NCBI RefSeq assembly: GCF_051912845.1
Contig: NZ_JBNCBU010000001.1
Location: forward strand, 682,001-746,000
Length of the DNA stretch: 64,000 nt
Source of the DNA: Tsuneonella sediminis
GTDB lineage: Bacteria > Pseudomonadota > Alphaproteobacteria > Sphingomonadales > Sphingomonadaceae
Direction: 5' to 3'
Position numbers and translations under genes: made by a program. This document shows positions 1 through 7,955 of this stretch, in pieces (position 1 is the stretch's first letter; the number at the start of each line of letters is the position of its first letter). Under the pieces are notes generated by a model. That model saw nothing but the letters and a program-made list of their open reading frames with translations, ran no database searches and was not told the DNA's origin.

Positions 1-739
1 GGGCCATCAGGAAAGCCCGCAGGTATTCCATGATCTGCACCAGCGCGAGGAAGTTGCGCGGCAGGCGCACCTCGACCACCCGACCGGAATCGATGGTGCA
101 GCCGTTGGCGATGCGGATGGTGCCCCCGGCTGCGATCGTCAGATCGGGCTCGTCGATGAAGGGCCGGACGACGCGCAGCAGCGCGTCGGGTTCGAGGATC
201 GAATCGGCATCGATCGCGCAGAACAGCGAGGTGCGGCAACTGTTGATGCCGGCATTGAGGGCGTCCGCCTTGCCGCCGTTATCCTTGTCGATGACGAGTA
301 GCCGGGGCAGCGCGGGACTGGCGTAGAAGCCGCGGATCGCCGCGTGGGAGAGCGCGCTGTCGACATAGCGCTCGACCGGCGCGAGATCGAACGCTTCGAT
401 CAGCCTGGCGAGGGTGCGATCGGTCGATCCGTCGTTGATCAGGAGAATTTCGAAATCCGGATACTCGAGCGCAAGCAGCGAGCGCACGCTTTCGACCACC
501 GTCAGCTCTTCGTTGAAGGCCGGAGCGAGCACCGTGATCGGGGGTGCCTCATCCGAATAGCGGCGCCAGAGCGTCGCGCTGCGGGGCACGGGCGGCCGCC
601 TGGACAGCGCGAGTGCGGCAAAAGCCAGTTGCACGACGTAGAAGCCCACCTGCAACAGGCCGGTGACGATGACGATCAGCGCTATCGTTTCAGCAGCCCC
701 GACCATCCAGTCCTGGGCCCATGCGGATGGCAGAATCAT
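1..739 (-). CDS. Glycosyltransferase family 2, membrane-anchored (3' end beyond the window)
   Basis: The reading frame opens with ATG at 739 and runs off the left edge, so only about 246 residues are visible. A hydrophobic N-terminal segment (about residues 15-45) precedes a GT-A fold. The fold shows VLAPAFNEE, then LLINDGSTDRT (nucleotide-sugar binding), DNGGKADALNAG, and the DAD metal-binding triad in CAIDADS. These features are typical of processive-type GT2 enzymes (PgaC, cellulose synthase-like) that polymerise or export a surface polysaccharide at the inner membrane. The ATG overlaps the TGA of the upstream HEAT gene (ATGA), so it is the last visible gene of a coupled operon. The sugar substrate cannot be told, and the QxxRW region that would support processivity is not in view. 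Confidence 0.9.
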   Translation of the reverse strand, partial: MILPSAWAQDWMVGAAETIALIVIVTGLLQVGFYVVQLAFAALALSRRPPVPRSATLWRRYSDEAPPITVLAPAFNEELTVVESVRSLLALEYPDFEILLINDGSTDRTLARLIEAFDLAPVERYVDSALSHAAIRGFYASPALPRLLVIDKDNGGKADALNAGINSCRTSLFCAIDADSILEPDALLRVVRPFIDEPDLTIAAGGTIRIANGCTIDSGRVVEVRLPRNFLALVQIMEYLRAFLMA

Positions 740-1770
740 GCTGCCCTCTTCTCTGCCAGGATCACCCTTGCCGCCTCGCGCGCGACCGGGAGATCGCCAT
801 TTGCCGCCGCCTCCAGTGCGAGGTGTCCCGCCGGTCCAAGCCGCAGCAACGCTTCGCCTGAGCGGAAGCGGACCCACCACTCTTTATCGCCCAGCAGTTC
901 ACCAAGTCGTGGCACCGCCTGGACGAGCGCGGCGCGCCCCGCTGCCTCCGCGGCGGTCGTGCGTACCGGCCAGCGGTCGCTGTCGAGCCCGGCCAGGATC
1001 GCAGGATGGGCCGATGGATGGCCGACGCGCCCGAGTGCACGGAATATACGGGGCCGCAACTCGCCGCCTTCTTCGGCTGTTTCGGCCATCCATGCGACAA
1101 GGGGTGCGTGATCGATCGCCCCGCTCTGGGCGAGCGCATCGGTGGCCGCGAGCTTCGCGGCGTCGGGAACGTCAAGGTCGTAAAGCAGCGCTTCGACGGC
1201 GTGTGGATCGGTCCGCGCGAGGTCGCGCATCAGCGACACGACCAGAAGAGATCGTTCACTCGATCCAATGCCGAGGCAGCGAACGAGCTGACCGACCGGG
1301 GGCGCACGCCCCTCGTGCGCCAATGCCAGCGCGGCCCCCAGCCGAACGTCCGCGTTGCGATCATTCAGAGCCAGTGCGGTCACTTGCTGGGTGTAGGAGG
1401 GAAACATCGCCAGCGCTTCGGCCGCGACCAGCCTGTCCTGCGGTGCGCGCGAGCGCAGGCGCGCTGCCAGTTCTTTGCCGGCACCCACGCGTGTCGCCGC
1501 AGCGATCAGCCCGTCGCGATCGCTTCCGCGCACAAGCTCGGCCAACTCGACGGTCAGGTCGGCCGCCACGCGCCGCTCAAACCGGGACCGCTCGATTGAA
1601 ATATCCCGTCCCTGCAACAGGATGGGGATCAACCGGAGCCGCACTTCCTCGCGCTTTTCGGCTCTTCGCTTGTCGACGAGCCGGGCGAGCAGCAGCGCCG
1701 CCATCGCCGCCAGCGCGGCGCCTGACAGGAGCAGCGAGAATCGCCAGAGAGCGTACAGCGTGGCGGTCAA
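736..1770 (-). CDS. Membrane-anchored HEAT-repeat protein
   Basis: This 344-residue protein starts with TTG at 1770, which overlaps the TGA of the upstream YaiO-like gene (TTGA); no better start fits the junction. An N-terminal transmembrane helix (about residues 8-28, FSLLLSGAALAAMAALLLA) leads into a basic stretch. Helical HEAT-like repeats then run to the end, with units such as VRLGAALALAHEG, VRTTAAEAAG and VRFRSGEALLRLG. HEAT solenoids are protein-binding scaffolds, so this is probably a cytoplasmic or periplasmic scaffold tied to the inner membrane for the adjacent glycosyltransferase. That role is inferred from the operon alone. A longer open frame continues upstream to 2421 but is arginine-rich shadow sequence. 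Confidence 0.8.
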   Translation of the reverse strand: MTATLYALWRFSLLLSGAALAAMAALLLARLVDKRRAEKREEVRLRLIPILLQGRDISIERSRFERRVAADLTVELAELVRGSDRDGLIAAATRVGAGKELAARLRSRAPQDRLVAAEALAMFPSYTQQVTALALNDRNADVRLGAALALAHEGRAPPVGQLVRCLGIGSSERSLLVVSLMRDLARTDPHAVEALLYDLDVPDAAKLAATDALAQSGAIDHAPLVAWMAETAEEGGELRPRIFRALGRVGHPSAHPAILAGLDSDRWPVRTTAAEAAGRAALVQAVPRLGELLGDKEWWVRFRSGEALLRLGPAGHLALEAAANGDLPVAREAARVILAEKRAA

Positions 1771-2792
1771 AGACCGGTCCTGATCGCGAGCCGGAATTCC
1801 GAGCGGTCGCCCAGGCCGCCGCGCCACTCGCGCGACAGGGATCCCGTGATCGACATCCGGGGTCCGATCGGGGCCGCGACTCCCGCGAAAACCGCGCTCG
1901 TCCTGGCAACCGTGCCGAGGTCGGTGTCCGGCCCGTCGGCGGCGCCGACGAACACCCGCCACCGCTCTCCCGGCGCGTGATCGATCCGTGCCAGCCCGCC
2001 CAGCTCGAGCGGACCACCATCGGCGGCCGTCGCCACGCCCCGGAGAGTGACCCATGTGCGCCCCGCGTCGAAGTAACGGGTAATGGCGGGATTCATCGTA
2101 ACGACGTCCTGCGCGGGAAACCGCTGAAAGGCGCCATCGAGCGTGACTACGATGCTTTGCGCGTTGGCGAGCCTGAAATCCGCACCACCGCCGAACGAGA
2201 AGGCGGGCCTGAAATCGGCGTGAGGCGTGACGCCCGCGTGCACGCGGAACCAGGTGTCGCTCGTCGGGTGGAAGCGGGTTTGCGCCTCCAGTTCCGTGTC
2301 CTTGGCCCCGAAACGAGCGAGATGGCTTATCCGCCCCCCCGCCGACGCCGCTCCTACTGGAACCTCGATTTCGAGCGTTGCCTCGCGCCAGTCGGCCTGC
2401 CCGCGGGTCAGATCGCTCCACGCGCCTTCGAGCCCGAGGCTCGGGCGCTGGCGCCGGTGGGCCGCTTGCCTGCGTGCCCGGACTGTCTCCAGCCCCGCCG
2501 CCGCATCCGCGTACCCAGGCGCGGCCGACAACACGGCGTGAAAACCCTTCTCCGCCGAATCGAGGCGTCCCAATGCGAGCTCGGTCAACGCTAGCTGGAG
2601 CAAAGCATCAGCGTCGTCCGGATGGTTCGCAAGCCAGCGGTTCAGCAGGATTTGGGCATCTCCCGGCCGCCCGTCGAGCCGTGCCGCAACGCCTGCTTCG
2701 TAGTCGCTCGGTTCCGAAGCGGCTGCGGCTTGAGGCGCCATCGCCACGCAGAGCACTCCGGTCACCGCCAGCGCGATTGATCGCGCGGTCAC
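1767..2792 (-). CDS. YaiO-family outer-membrane beta-barrel protein with TPR-like N-terminus
   Basis: The protein has 341 residues. A signal peptide (residues 1-24, ending in AAAAS) is followed by a TPR-like segment (about 30-110; DADALLQLALTELALGRLDSAEKGF). The remaining ~220 residues alternate polar and hydrophobic positions and end in FRLAIRTGL, as an outer-membrane barrel would. TPR plus barrel is the layout of YaiO and PgaA-like outer-membrane proteins found beside GT2 enzymes, and suggests a glycan export or anchoring role. The start overlaps the stop of the response regulator (ATGA), and the stop overlaps the HEAT-protein start. The YaiO assignment rests on architecture and neighbours rather than on a catalytic motif. 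Confidence 0.75.
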   Translation of the reverse strand: MTARSIALAVTGVLCVAMAPQAAAASEPSDYEAGVAARLDGRPGDAQILLNRWLANHPDDADALLQLALTELALGRLDSAEKGFHAVLSAAPGYADAAAGLETVRARRQAAHRRQRPSLGLEGAWSDLTRGQADWREATLEIEVPVGAASAGGRISHLARFGAKDTELEAQTRFHPTSDTWFRVHAGVTPHADFRPAFSFGGGADFRLANAQSIVVTLDGAFQRFPAQDVVTMNPAITRYFDAGRTWVTLRGVATAADGGPLELGGLARIDHAPGERWRVFVGAADGPDTDLGTVARTSAVFAGVAAPIGPRMSITGSLSREWRGGLGDRSEFRLAIRTGL

Positions 2793-3199
2793 GCGGCTGA
2801 TCCTGCAAGCAGGCGCGCGAGGCGCAGCAGCAGTTCCTCTGGCAGGAATGGCTTCACGAGATAGTCGTTCGCGCCCAGTTCGAGGGCACCGATCACGTCG
2901 GCCTCCCCGCGCCGAGCGCTCAGCATGATCACGGGCGTGGCGGAGTGCCGTTCACTTGCGCGTATCCTGCGAAGGACCTCAAGGCCGTCGTGGACGGGCA
3001 TCATCATGTCGAGCACGACGGCCTGCGGCCTGATTTCCTCGAGCCGCACCAGCGCTTCGCGCCCGTCCCTCGCGACTACGGTTTCGTATCCGCGCGCGGT
3101 CAGGCGGAACTCGAGCAGGTCGGTGAGGAGCGGCTCGTCGTCGGCGATCAGGACGGTGGCGGATGGCGCATGGGGCATGCCCCGCCTCTCGGCCATCAT
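2789..3199 (-). CDS. Single-domain response regulator (CheY-like receiver)
   Basis: A receiver domain fills the 136 residues. The acidic pocket is D20/D21, the phospho-acceptor is D64 in VVLDMMMP, the switch position is S94 (VIMLSAR), and the conserved lysine is K116 (LVKPF). No output domain follows, so it should act by protein contact, as CheY or DivK do. It is the first gene of the coupled operon with the YaiO-like protein, HEAT protein and glycosyltransferase, which suggests phosphorylation-controlled glycan synthesis. No histidine kinase is in view. An internal ATG at residue 8 (MPHAPSATV) is an alternative start closer to the usual receiver length. Confidence 0.9.
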   Translation of the reverse strand: MMAERRGMPHAPSATVLIADDEPLLTDLLEFRLTARGYETVVARDGREALVRLEEIRPQAVVLDMMMPVHDGLEVLRRIRASERHSATPVIMLSARRGEADVIGALELGANDYLVKPFLPEELLLRLARLLAGSAA

Positions 3200-3835
3200 G
3201 GTAAAGAACTGGATAACGGAGAGGCGGGATGACTACGTGCTGCCGGGCCGCGCGCATTGGGTCTAGCAGAACTGTCATGGCGGTGCTGTCAGTCTAACCG
3301 AAGCTTGTCTCCGCTAGGCGCACTTGGGTGGCGTTCCTACGCCAAGTAATTGTGGAGGAGGCGATATGGTCGGAGCCGAACTTCTGCAGCGGCTTCATCT
3401 GCCGGAAACGCAGCATCGCTCATTCTCGCCGTCGGAACGGCAGATGTGAGTTCTCCACCCGTTGTTGCTTGCGTGCGCCTCTGACCTCAGGTTCTAACGG
3501 GCCGGTGCATTTTGGTGTGACAGAATCCCGTGGGGGAATTGTTCGCGAAACAGGCTCATTTACACTATTGATGTCTATCTGAGCTTGCATCATAGTGCCC
3601 GCTTCGATCGCCGAATCGCTGACTCAATTTGCTGACGGGCGCTGCTTCTTGGCTCGTCCGGGCAGGGCCGGAGTCTTGTATGCTGTTCAAGGGCGTTCCG
3701 ACGGATCACTTCAGTTGTGAGCTTCGATGCCGGCTTCGGTGCGAATGTGTAGCACACGATCCGTACTCTTTGGCACACTTCGTGGTGTTGGTCGGAAGTT
3801 TCTCAGATCTGACTGAACTGAATTAGGGGGGCGCC
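3200..3835. other. 636-base intergenic region between the glycan operon and the RiPP-like cluster
   Basis: The region separates divergently transcribed operons and must hold promoters for both, although no clear -35/-10 pair stands out. Short open frames on either strand (for example plus 3328-3582 and minus 3590-3778) have no ribosome site, motif or convincing codon use. The one notable element is the 16-base repeat at 3430. The left side is GC-rich like the core genome, while the part right of about 3450 is more AT-rich like the cluster it precedes, so the island junction may fall here. Confidence 0.6.
3430..3445 (+). repeat. Left copy of a 16-base direct repeat (attachment-site candidate)
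   Basis: CGTCGGAACGGCAGAT occurs here and again, identical and in the same orientation, at 8641-8656, bracketing the RiPP-like cluster. The composition change near this copy supports an insertion boundary. Whether it is a true att core is inferred; no integrase gene lies between the copies. Confidence 0.5.
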
Positions 3836-5902
3836 GTGTACACCCTCCTTCTCGCGCCCCCGATCGCCAACCCGTTCTATCCACCTCTCGGCTTGCCCAG
3901 CCTTGCTGCAGCGATTCGCGCGTCGGGCAGGCACCGCTGTAAGATTGTCGATCTGTCGATTGAGACTGTTCGGCATCTACTCGCTCCCGAGTTCATCGAG
4001 ACGTGCGAAGCGCTACTCGCCGAAAAAATGGATGGTTACGGGGGCATGCGCACGTTGCCTTTCGAGATGCAGGCTGATTACTTCCGAGTTGCAAGGGCAT
4101 ACACCATGGTGCCCAAGCTCCGGTTAGCCGTACGCGATGCTGTGAAGTGCTTCGGAGACGCCGAACTTTTTCAGAACAAGGTCGAGCGCAGGCGAGCCAT
4201 CGAAGCTGTAGATGACGTTTTTGAACTGATCGGCGCGGTGCACAGCGAATATTCGGTAAATCGAGCCGAATTCAGGTGTGGGCAAGCTCCGTTTTCTTTA
4301 CGCGAAGTCGTTCAAGGTGTAAAAAGCCGGCGGAGTCCCGTCGCCGAATTTCTGGAGAAGCGGGTGTGCGCCTTGGTAGGCGACGATACTCCAGGCCTGA
4401 TCGGTATCTCGATCAACTACTACGGTCAGCTCATCGCTGGGCTCGAACTTGCCCGCTACGTCCGCAGCGCTTGGCCGGACATCCCCATCGCTGTGGGTGG
4501 CAGCCTCATGCCCGAGGTGGGGAAGTTACTGGCAAGCAACCCTACTTTGGCTACGCTGTTCGACTTCGTCATTGCCTATGAAGGCGAGACCGCATTAGTC
4601 ACCCTGCTCGACTGCCTCGAAACGCAACAAGACCCGTGGTTGCTTGATACTCCTAATCTTATGACGCGTCTGGGAGCCGAGGTCGATGTTAAGACGCGCC
4701 ACCGCGAACGCATGGAAGAGCTGCCCACACCTGACTTCGATGATTTAAACCTCTCCCAGTACCTGTCACCAAGCCCTATCCTTCCGCTCCTCACCTCCAG
4801 AGGATGTTATTGGGGTGCTTGCGCCTTCTGCACGCACTTTCACACGTATGGAAATGATTACAGGACCCTCCAAGCCAATGGGCTTTTGGCGCACATAGAG
4901 CGCCTCCGGGATCGCCACGGTTGCGGGCACTTCTACTTCGTGGACGAGTCGCTTGCCCCTTCTAAAGCCTCGGCTTTCGCCAAGCTCTTACTAGATAATG
5001 GCCTCACTATACGGTGGGGTACTGAAATTCGATTTGAACGCGCACTAACTAACGAAACTCTGAGTTTGATGGCTAGAGCGGGCTGCAAAGTCCTGTCGTT
5101 CGGGCTCGAGAGTGGCTCACAGCGAGTGCTCGATCTGATGGGGAAGGGAATCGCGGTTGAAGACGTCGACCGAGTTCTGCAGCACTGTGCGGCAGTGGGT
5201 ATCGCTGCACATGCGATGTGCATCATCGGCTTCCCTGGAGAGTCTAAAACCGATTTTCAGAAAACCGTCGAGCTTCTGTCCAAGCACCAGCATCGGCTGG
5301 CGCTACTCGGGTTTTCGCCGTTTACTCTGAATACAAACTCTATCGTTCACCAAGATCCAGGTCGATTTGGCGTCCAGATTTCCGATGGCGCCGACGCTCT
5401 CCGGCCAGATCTCAACTTCACCGTGGCTGAAGGCCTTGGGCAGAAGGATGCCTATGGCCTCTATGATGAGATTACGGGGAGCGAGATGGTGAGGGAGATA
5501 GATGAGAGGACTTCCGTGCCAACCCGGGAGCATCTCCTGTTGGTCGAAAGTGATGCCGTGCGCGAGGAATGCCAGCAAGAGGCTACTGTCTCATTTGCTC
5601 ACTTTGTCCTTCCGTTCAGCATAGCGGCGGCAGAACGCGCGCAAGAAGATGCGCATCTTGCACGCCAAGCGCTAATCATTGGCGGCGCTTACGATCCGAA
5701 CGGACAAGCCCTATCGCGGGGAAGCTTCAACGTGGTTGTGGCAAACGGGAGGCGTATTTTCGAAGTCGAAGACTCAGTAGTCGAGGTACTTGCCAAGACT
5801 AGTCGAGGGGAGCAGCCCATGTGTAGCCCGGATGTTTTGCACGTGTTCTGCACATTGATGGGGGCAGAGTATCCAAGCACAAGGAGTGTTCAACATGCCT
5901 GA
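3836..5902 (+). CDS. Cobalamin-type (B12-binding-like) radical SAM enzyme, probable RiPP maturase
   Basis: This 688-residue protein starts with GTG after a G-rich AGGGGGG site. The N-terminal part (about 1-310) looks like a divergent B12-binding Rossmann domain (LGLPSLAAAIR; IPIAVGGSLMPEVG) without the classic DxHxxG cobalamin ligand. The radical SAM core follows, with cysteines C324, C329 and C332 in SRGCYWGACAFC (a CX4CX2C spacing seen in B12-radical SAM families) and the GFGLESGSQR-type segment SFGLESGSQRVL. The last ~90 residues (FEVEDSVVEVLAK) resemble a PqqD-like peptide-recognition element, a weak call. Enzymes of this class methylate or rearrange unactivated carbons. The next genes are a small protein and a Cys-ending peptide, so a peptide substrate is likely. 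The stop overlaps the next start. Confidence 0.8.
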   Translation: MYTLLLAPPIANPFYPPLGLPSLAAAIRASGRHRCKIVDLSIETVRHLLAPEFIETCEALLAEKMDGYGGMRTLPFEMQADYFRVARAYTMVPKLRLAVRDAVKCFGDAELFQNKVERRRAIEAVDDVFELIGAVHSEYSVNRAEFRCGQAPFSLREVVQGVKSRRSPVAEFLEKRVCALVGDDTPGLIGISINYYGQLIAGLELARYVRSAWPDIPIAVGGSLMPEVGKLLASNPTLATLFDFVIAYEGETALVTLLDCLETQQDPWLLDTPNLMTRLGAEVDVKTRHRERMEELPTPDFDDLNLSQYLSPSPILPLLTSRGCYWGACAFCTHFHTYGNDYRTLQANGLLAHIERLRDRHGCGHFYFVDESLAPSKASAFAKLLLDNGLTIRWGTEIRFERALTNETLSLMARAGCKVLSFGLESGSQRVLDLMGKGIAVEDVDRVLQHCAAVGIAAHAMCIIGFPGESKTDFQKTVELLSKHQHRLALLGFSPFTLNTNSIVHQDPGRFGVQISDGADALRPDLNFTVAEGLGQKDAYGLYDEITGSEMVREIDERTSVPTREHLLLVESDAVREECQQEATVSFAHFVLPFSIAAAERAQEDAHLARQALIIGGAYDPNGQALSRGSFNVVVANGRRIFEVEDSVVEVLAKTSRGEQPMCSPDVLHVFCTLMGAEYPSTRSVQHA

Positions 5903-6089
5903 CCATATAGATGTACGTTTTGTCGCGCCGAATAGTCCAGGCCCAATTTCGATGCGCATCCATCTCGAGCAGCTCATTGAGCGGTCCCGCATAGCCGACG
6001 GCCGCCCCATCCTGCTTCGATCAAGCGGGAGAGAGGGCATCCTCGAGCTAGAGTATAACCCCAAAAGAAAGGAGACTGAGAATGCCTAA
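5895..6089 (+). CDS. Small 64-residue protein of unknown function in the RiPP-like cluster
   Basis: The start is ATG at 5895, placed eight bases after a strong AAGGAG (5881-5886) and overlapping the end of the radical SAM gene. A start at 5886 would destroy that ribosome site. The product (MPDHIDVRFVAP...) has no cysteines and no signal peptide. It contains a LEQLIERSRIADGRPILLR segment and ends with a charged tail. No family is recognised. Its size and position, immediately before the Cys-ending peptide and overlapping it by eight bases, suit either a second precursor or leader peptide or a small recognition or chaperone protein. Confidence 0.65.
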   Translation: MPDHIDVRFVAPNSPGPISMRIHLEQLIERSRIADGRPILLRSSGREGILELEYNPKRKETENA

Positions 6090-6276
6090 CCAAAATGAGA
6101 AAGGGGCGGTCATCTTTAACTATGACCGGGAGCAGGTAGACGCAGCGCTTAAATCCTCTGGCAAGGACCGCTTGGTTGTCAACGAGACGGTGGGTGGCAA
6201 GGCGTTCAAGATTTTGGAGGTTACTCGCAAGGTCGGTCCGCTCTCGTTGGACGACACCAACAATAATCTTTGCTGA
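6082..6276 (+). CDS. Candidate RiPP precursor peptide with C-terminal cysteine
   Basis: This 64-residue peptide starts with ATG at 6082, seven bases after AAAGGAG. The first ~50 residues are charged and look like a leader (GAVIFNYDREQVDAALKSSG...). The tail is short and polar, VGPLSLDDTNNNLC, and its only Cys is the very last residue. A terminal Cys followed two genes later by an EpiD/LanD-like flavoprotein is the arrangement expected for oxidative decarboxylation to an aminoenethiol. The Ser/Thr residues in the tail could be thioether partners, and radical SAM chemistry is available from both neighbours. No known RiPP core motif matches. Precursor status is inferred from size, context and the Cys terminus; NVGG- or GG-type cleavage is not obvious apart from VGG near residue 40. 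Confidence 0.7.
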   Translation: MPNQNEKGAVIFNYDREQVDAALKSSGKDRLVVNETVGGKAFKILEVTRKVGPLSLDDTNNNLC

Positions 6277-6291
6277 ACAGGGATCCTTGTC

Positions 6292-7368
6292 ATGAGTCTC
6301 GCGGGAGCGCCAAACACTGTGTTCTGGGAGGTTACCAACCGGTGCAACCTCTCCTGCGAGACTTGTTACAATAGCCGTTTCCTGAACAACAAAGCCCACA
6401 CGCTTACAGTTGAGCAGGGGGAAGAACGATGCCGTGACATCATGCGCAATGGTGTTACGAATGTCATTTTTCTCGGCGGTGAGCCGCTAGCCGATAGAAA
6501 TCTTTTCCACTATCTGGAGGTACTCCGTGCGGGCGGGGTCCAGTGTTCCATCTCGACAAATGGAACACTGGTGACGCCGGTGATTGCGGAGCGCCTTGCT
6601 TCGCTCCAGCTGAAGCTTGTTGCGGTCAGCCTAGACGGAGGAACGGCGGCCACAAACGACCGGATAAGGGGTGGGGGCACATTTGATCGCATTTTCCGCG
6701 GCATTCAAAACCTTGCAAACGTGCGGGGCGAGAATCGCTTTCGGCTCGCAGTTGCCCTAACTCTTGCTGAGCAAAACTGTCACGATTTCGAGTCATTCTT
6801 TTTGAAGATGGCAGAACTCGACATCGCCGATATTTTTGTAAACAAGTATGTCGAGATTGAGAAGACAAGTCTTGGGGTCCCTTCGGCCGCTGCATTCCTT
6901 GGGGTGCTTGATGACCTCTGTCGAACCGCATCCCGTATAGGCAATTTTTATCTCTATCTGCCCACCATGCCGCGGGTAGCTGACTACCTTGCTGAACGGC
7001 ACCGCATCTACGTCTCCGCAAAGGAGCAAAGCTGCGGTGCAGTGGACGAGGCGCTTCTGCTTGCAGATGACGGCTGCCTTTACCCCTGCAGCATGGCTCG
7101 CGCCGAGCGTTCCGAGTTCAAGAAGGCCTATACGCCGAATTGGAGTGCGGAGCTTCCCGATATCATGGGTGATTTCGTCGAGGAGCGCTTAAGAATGCGC
7201 TCCCACGTTCCCGAAGTGTGTGGGGGCTGCAGGTACGAGGCGAGTTGTGCCAAGATGTGCGTGCTAAGCCGGGAGCAGAGCAAATATCACGAGGCATGCG
7301 AAGCTCTCTGCGAGCTTCTGGCCACGGATCGTCAGACTCGTGCAGCCAAGGCGGCGCTTGTATCATGA
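6292..7368 (+). CDS. Radical SAM/SPASM peptide-modifying enzyme
   Basis: The enzyme has 358 residues. The [4Fe-4S]-SAM motif is C18-X3-C22-X2-C25 (TNRCNLSCETC), followed by the glycine-rich LGGEPL and the VSLDGG strand of the partial TIM barrel. The C-terminal ~110 residues are cysteine-rich (CGAVDEALLLADDGC..C, then CGGCRYEASCAKMC and a final CEALC), a SPASM domain that would hold auxiliary clusters. Characterised SPASM proteins beside small peptides install carbon-carbon or thioether cross-links (AlbA, PqqE, MftC, StrB). It begins 15 bases after the precursor stop, and its stop overlaps the flavoprotein start, so the genes are co-expressed. The reaction cannot be assigned from sequence alone. 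Confidence 0.88.
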   Translation: MSLAGAPNTVFWEVTNRCNLSCETCYNSRFLNNKAHTLTVEQGEERCRDIMRNGVTNVIFLGGEPLADRNLFHYLEVLRAGGVQCSISTNGTLVTPVIAERLASLQLKLVAVSLDGGTAATNDRIRGGGTFDRIFRGIQNLANVRGENRFRLAVALTLAEQNCHDFESFFLKMAELDIADIFVNKYVEIEKTSLGVPSAAAFLGVLDDLCRTASRIGNFYLYLPTMPRVADYLAERHRIYVSAKEQSCGAVDEALLLADDGCLYPCSMARAERSEFKKAYTPNWSAELPDIMGDFVEERLRMRSHVPEVCGGCRYEASCAKMCVLSREQSKYHEACEALCELLATDRQTRAAKAALVS

Positions 7369-7937
7369 GATGGCTGCTCGGCGTTTGCGGCGCCGGAGCT
7401 GCTACCGCAATTCCACAGCAGGTTTTGATACTCACAGATCAGGGTGTGGAGGTGACGGTCGTACTCTCTAGGAACGCCCATCGCTTTGTGAATGTCGAGG
7501 TTCTCTCGGCGTTTGCGCGTGGGAAGGTCTTCAGCGACATGTTTCAGTCGTCAAACGGGATCTTCATTCCGCACATAGAGCTGGCAGAATCCGCTGACGC
7601 ACTTGTGATAATGCCGGCATCAGCGGCACAGATCTCCCGACTGGCGACCGGCGCTGCTGACGATCTGATTTCAGCGATCGCCGTGCATTGTGACATCCCC
7701 GTGTTCGTTGTTCCTGCGCTAAACGAGGCGGCATTCAGCAAACAGATCGTGCAACGCAATCTCCGCTTACTGGAAGAGGCAGGGATGAGCCTCATCTTTG
7801 CAAAAGAAGCGCATGCCTTGCGTGCGGCAAACGGTGCTCGCGTACCCTGCGGCTTCCCTTCGGTGTTGTCGGTTTTGGAGCACGTCGCGAACTCATTGTC
7901 GGTAGTGGGGGATGCGGATGGACTCGCAGCTAGCTAA
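7365..7937 (+). CDS. HFCD-family flavoprotein (EpiD/LanD-like peptidyl-cysteine decarboxylase)
   Basis: The start is ATG at 7365 (ATGA overlap with the radical SAM stop), giving 190 residues. The frame is open further upstream, but that part is a shadow of the previous gene. HFCD landmarks are present: the active-site histidine H70 (IPHIELAESAD), the FMN-binding PASA at 84-87 followed by AQ rather than the usual NT, LATGAADDL, and PALN at 117-120 matching the substrate-binding PxMN motif. Members decarboxylate a C-terminal Cys (EpiD, MrsD) or phosphopantothenoylcysteine (CoaC). It lacks a CoaB partner and sits in an operon with a peptide ending in Cys, so peptidyl-Cys decarboxylation is the better reading. 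The PASAAQ variant is unusual. Confidence 0.85.
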   Translation: MRWLLGVCGAGAATAIPQQVLILTDQGVEVTVVLSRNAHRFVNVEVLSAFARGKVFSDMFQSSNGIFIPHIELAESADALVIMPASAAQISRLATGAADDLISAIAVHCDIPVFVVPALNEAAFSKQIVQRNLRLLEEAGMSLIFAKEAHALRAANGARVPCGFPSVLSVLEHVANSLSVVGDADGLAAS

Positions 7938-7955
7938 AATGGAAAGGCGCGGGGC

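Noticed and set aside
663..2594. Long plus-strand frame of 643 codons opposite the glycan operon
   Set aside because: It is very arginine- and proline-rich, has no motif, and is the antisense of two genes with clear domains; typical GC-rich shadow.
3328..3582. 84-codon frame in the left intergenic region
   Set aside because: There is no ribosome site and no recognisable domain, and it spans the 16-base repeat and composition boundary; probably chance.
7365..7937. Coenzyme A biosynthesis (CoaC) for the HFCD flavoprotein
   Set aside because: No CoaB domain or partner is present, and the operon context with a Cys-ending peptide favours peptide decarboxylation. Not fully excluded.
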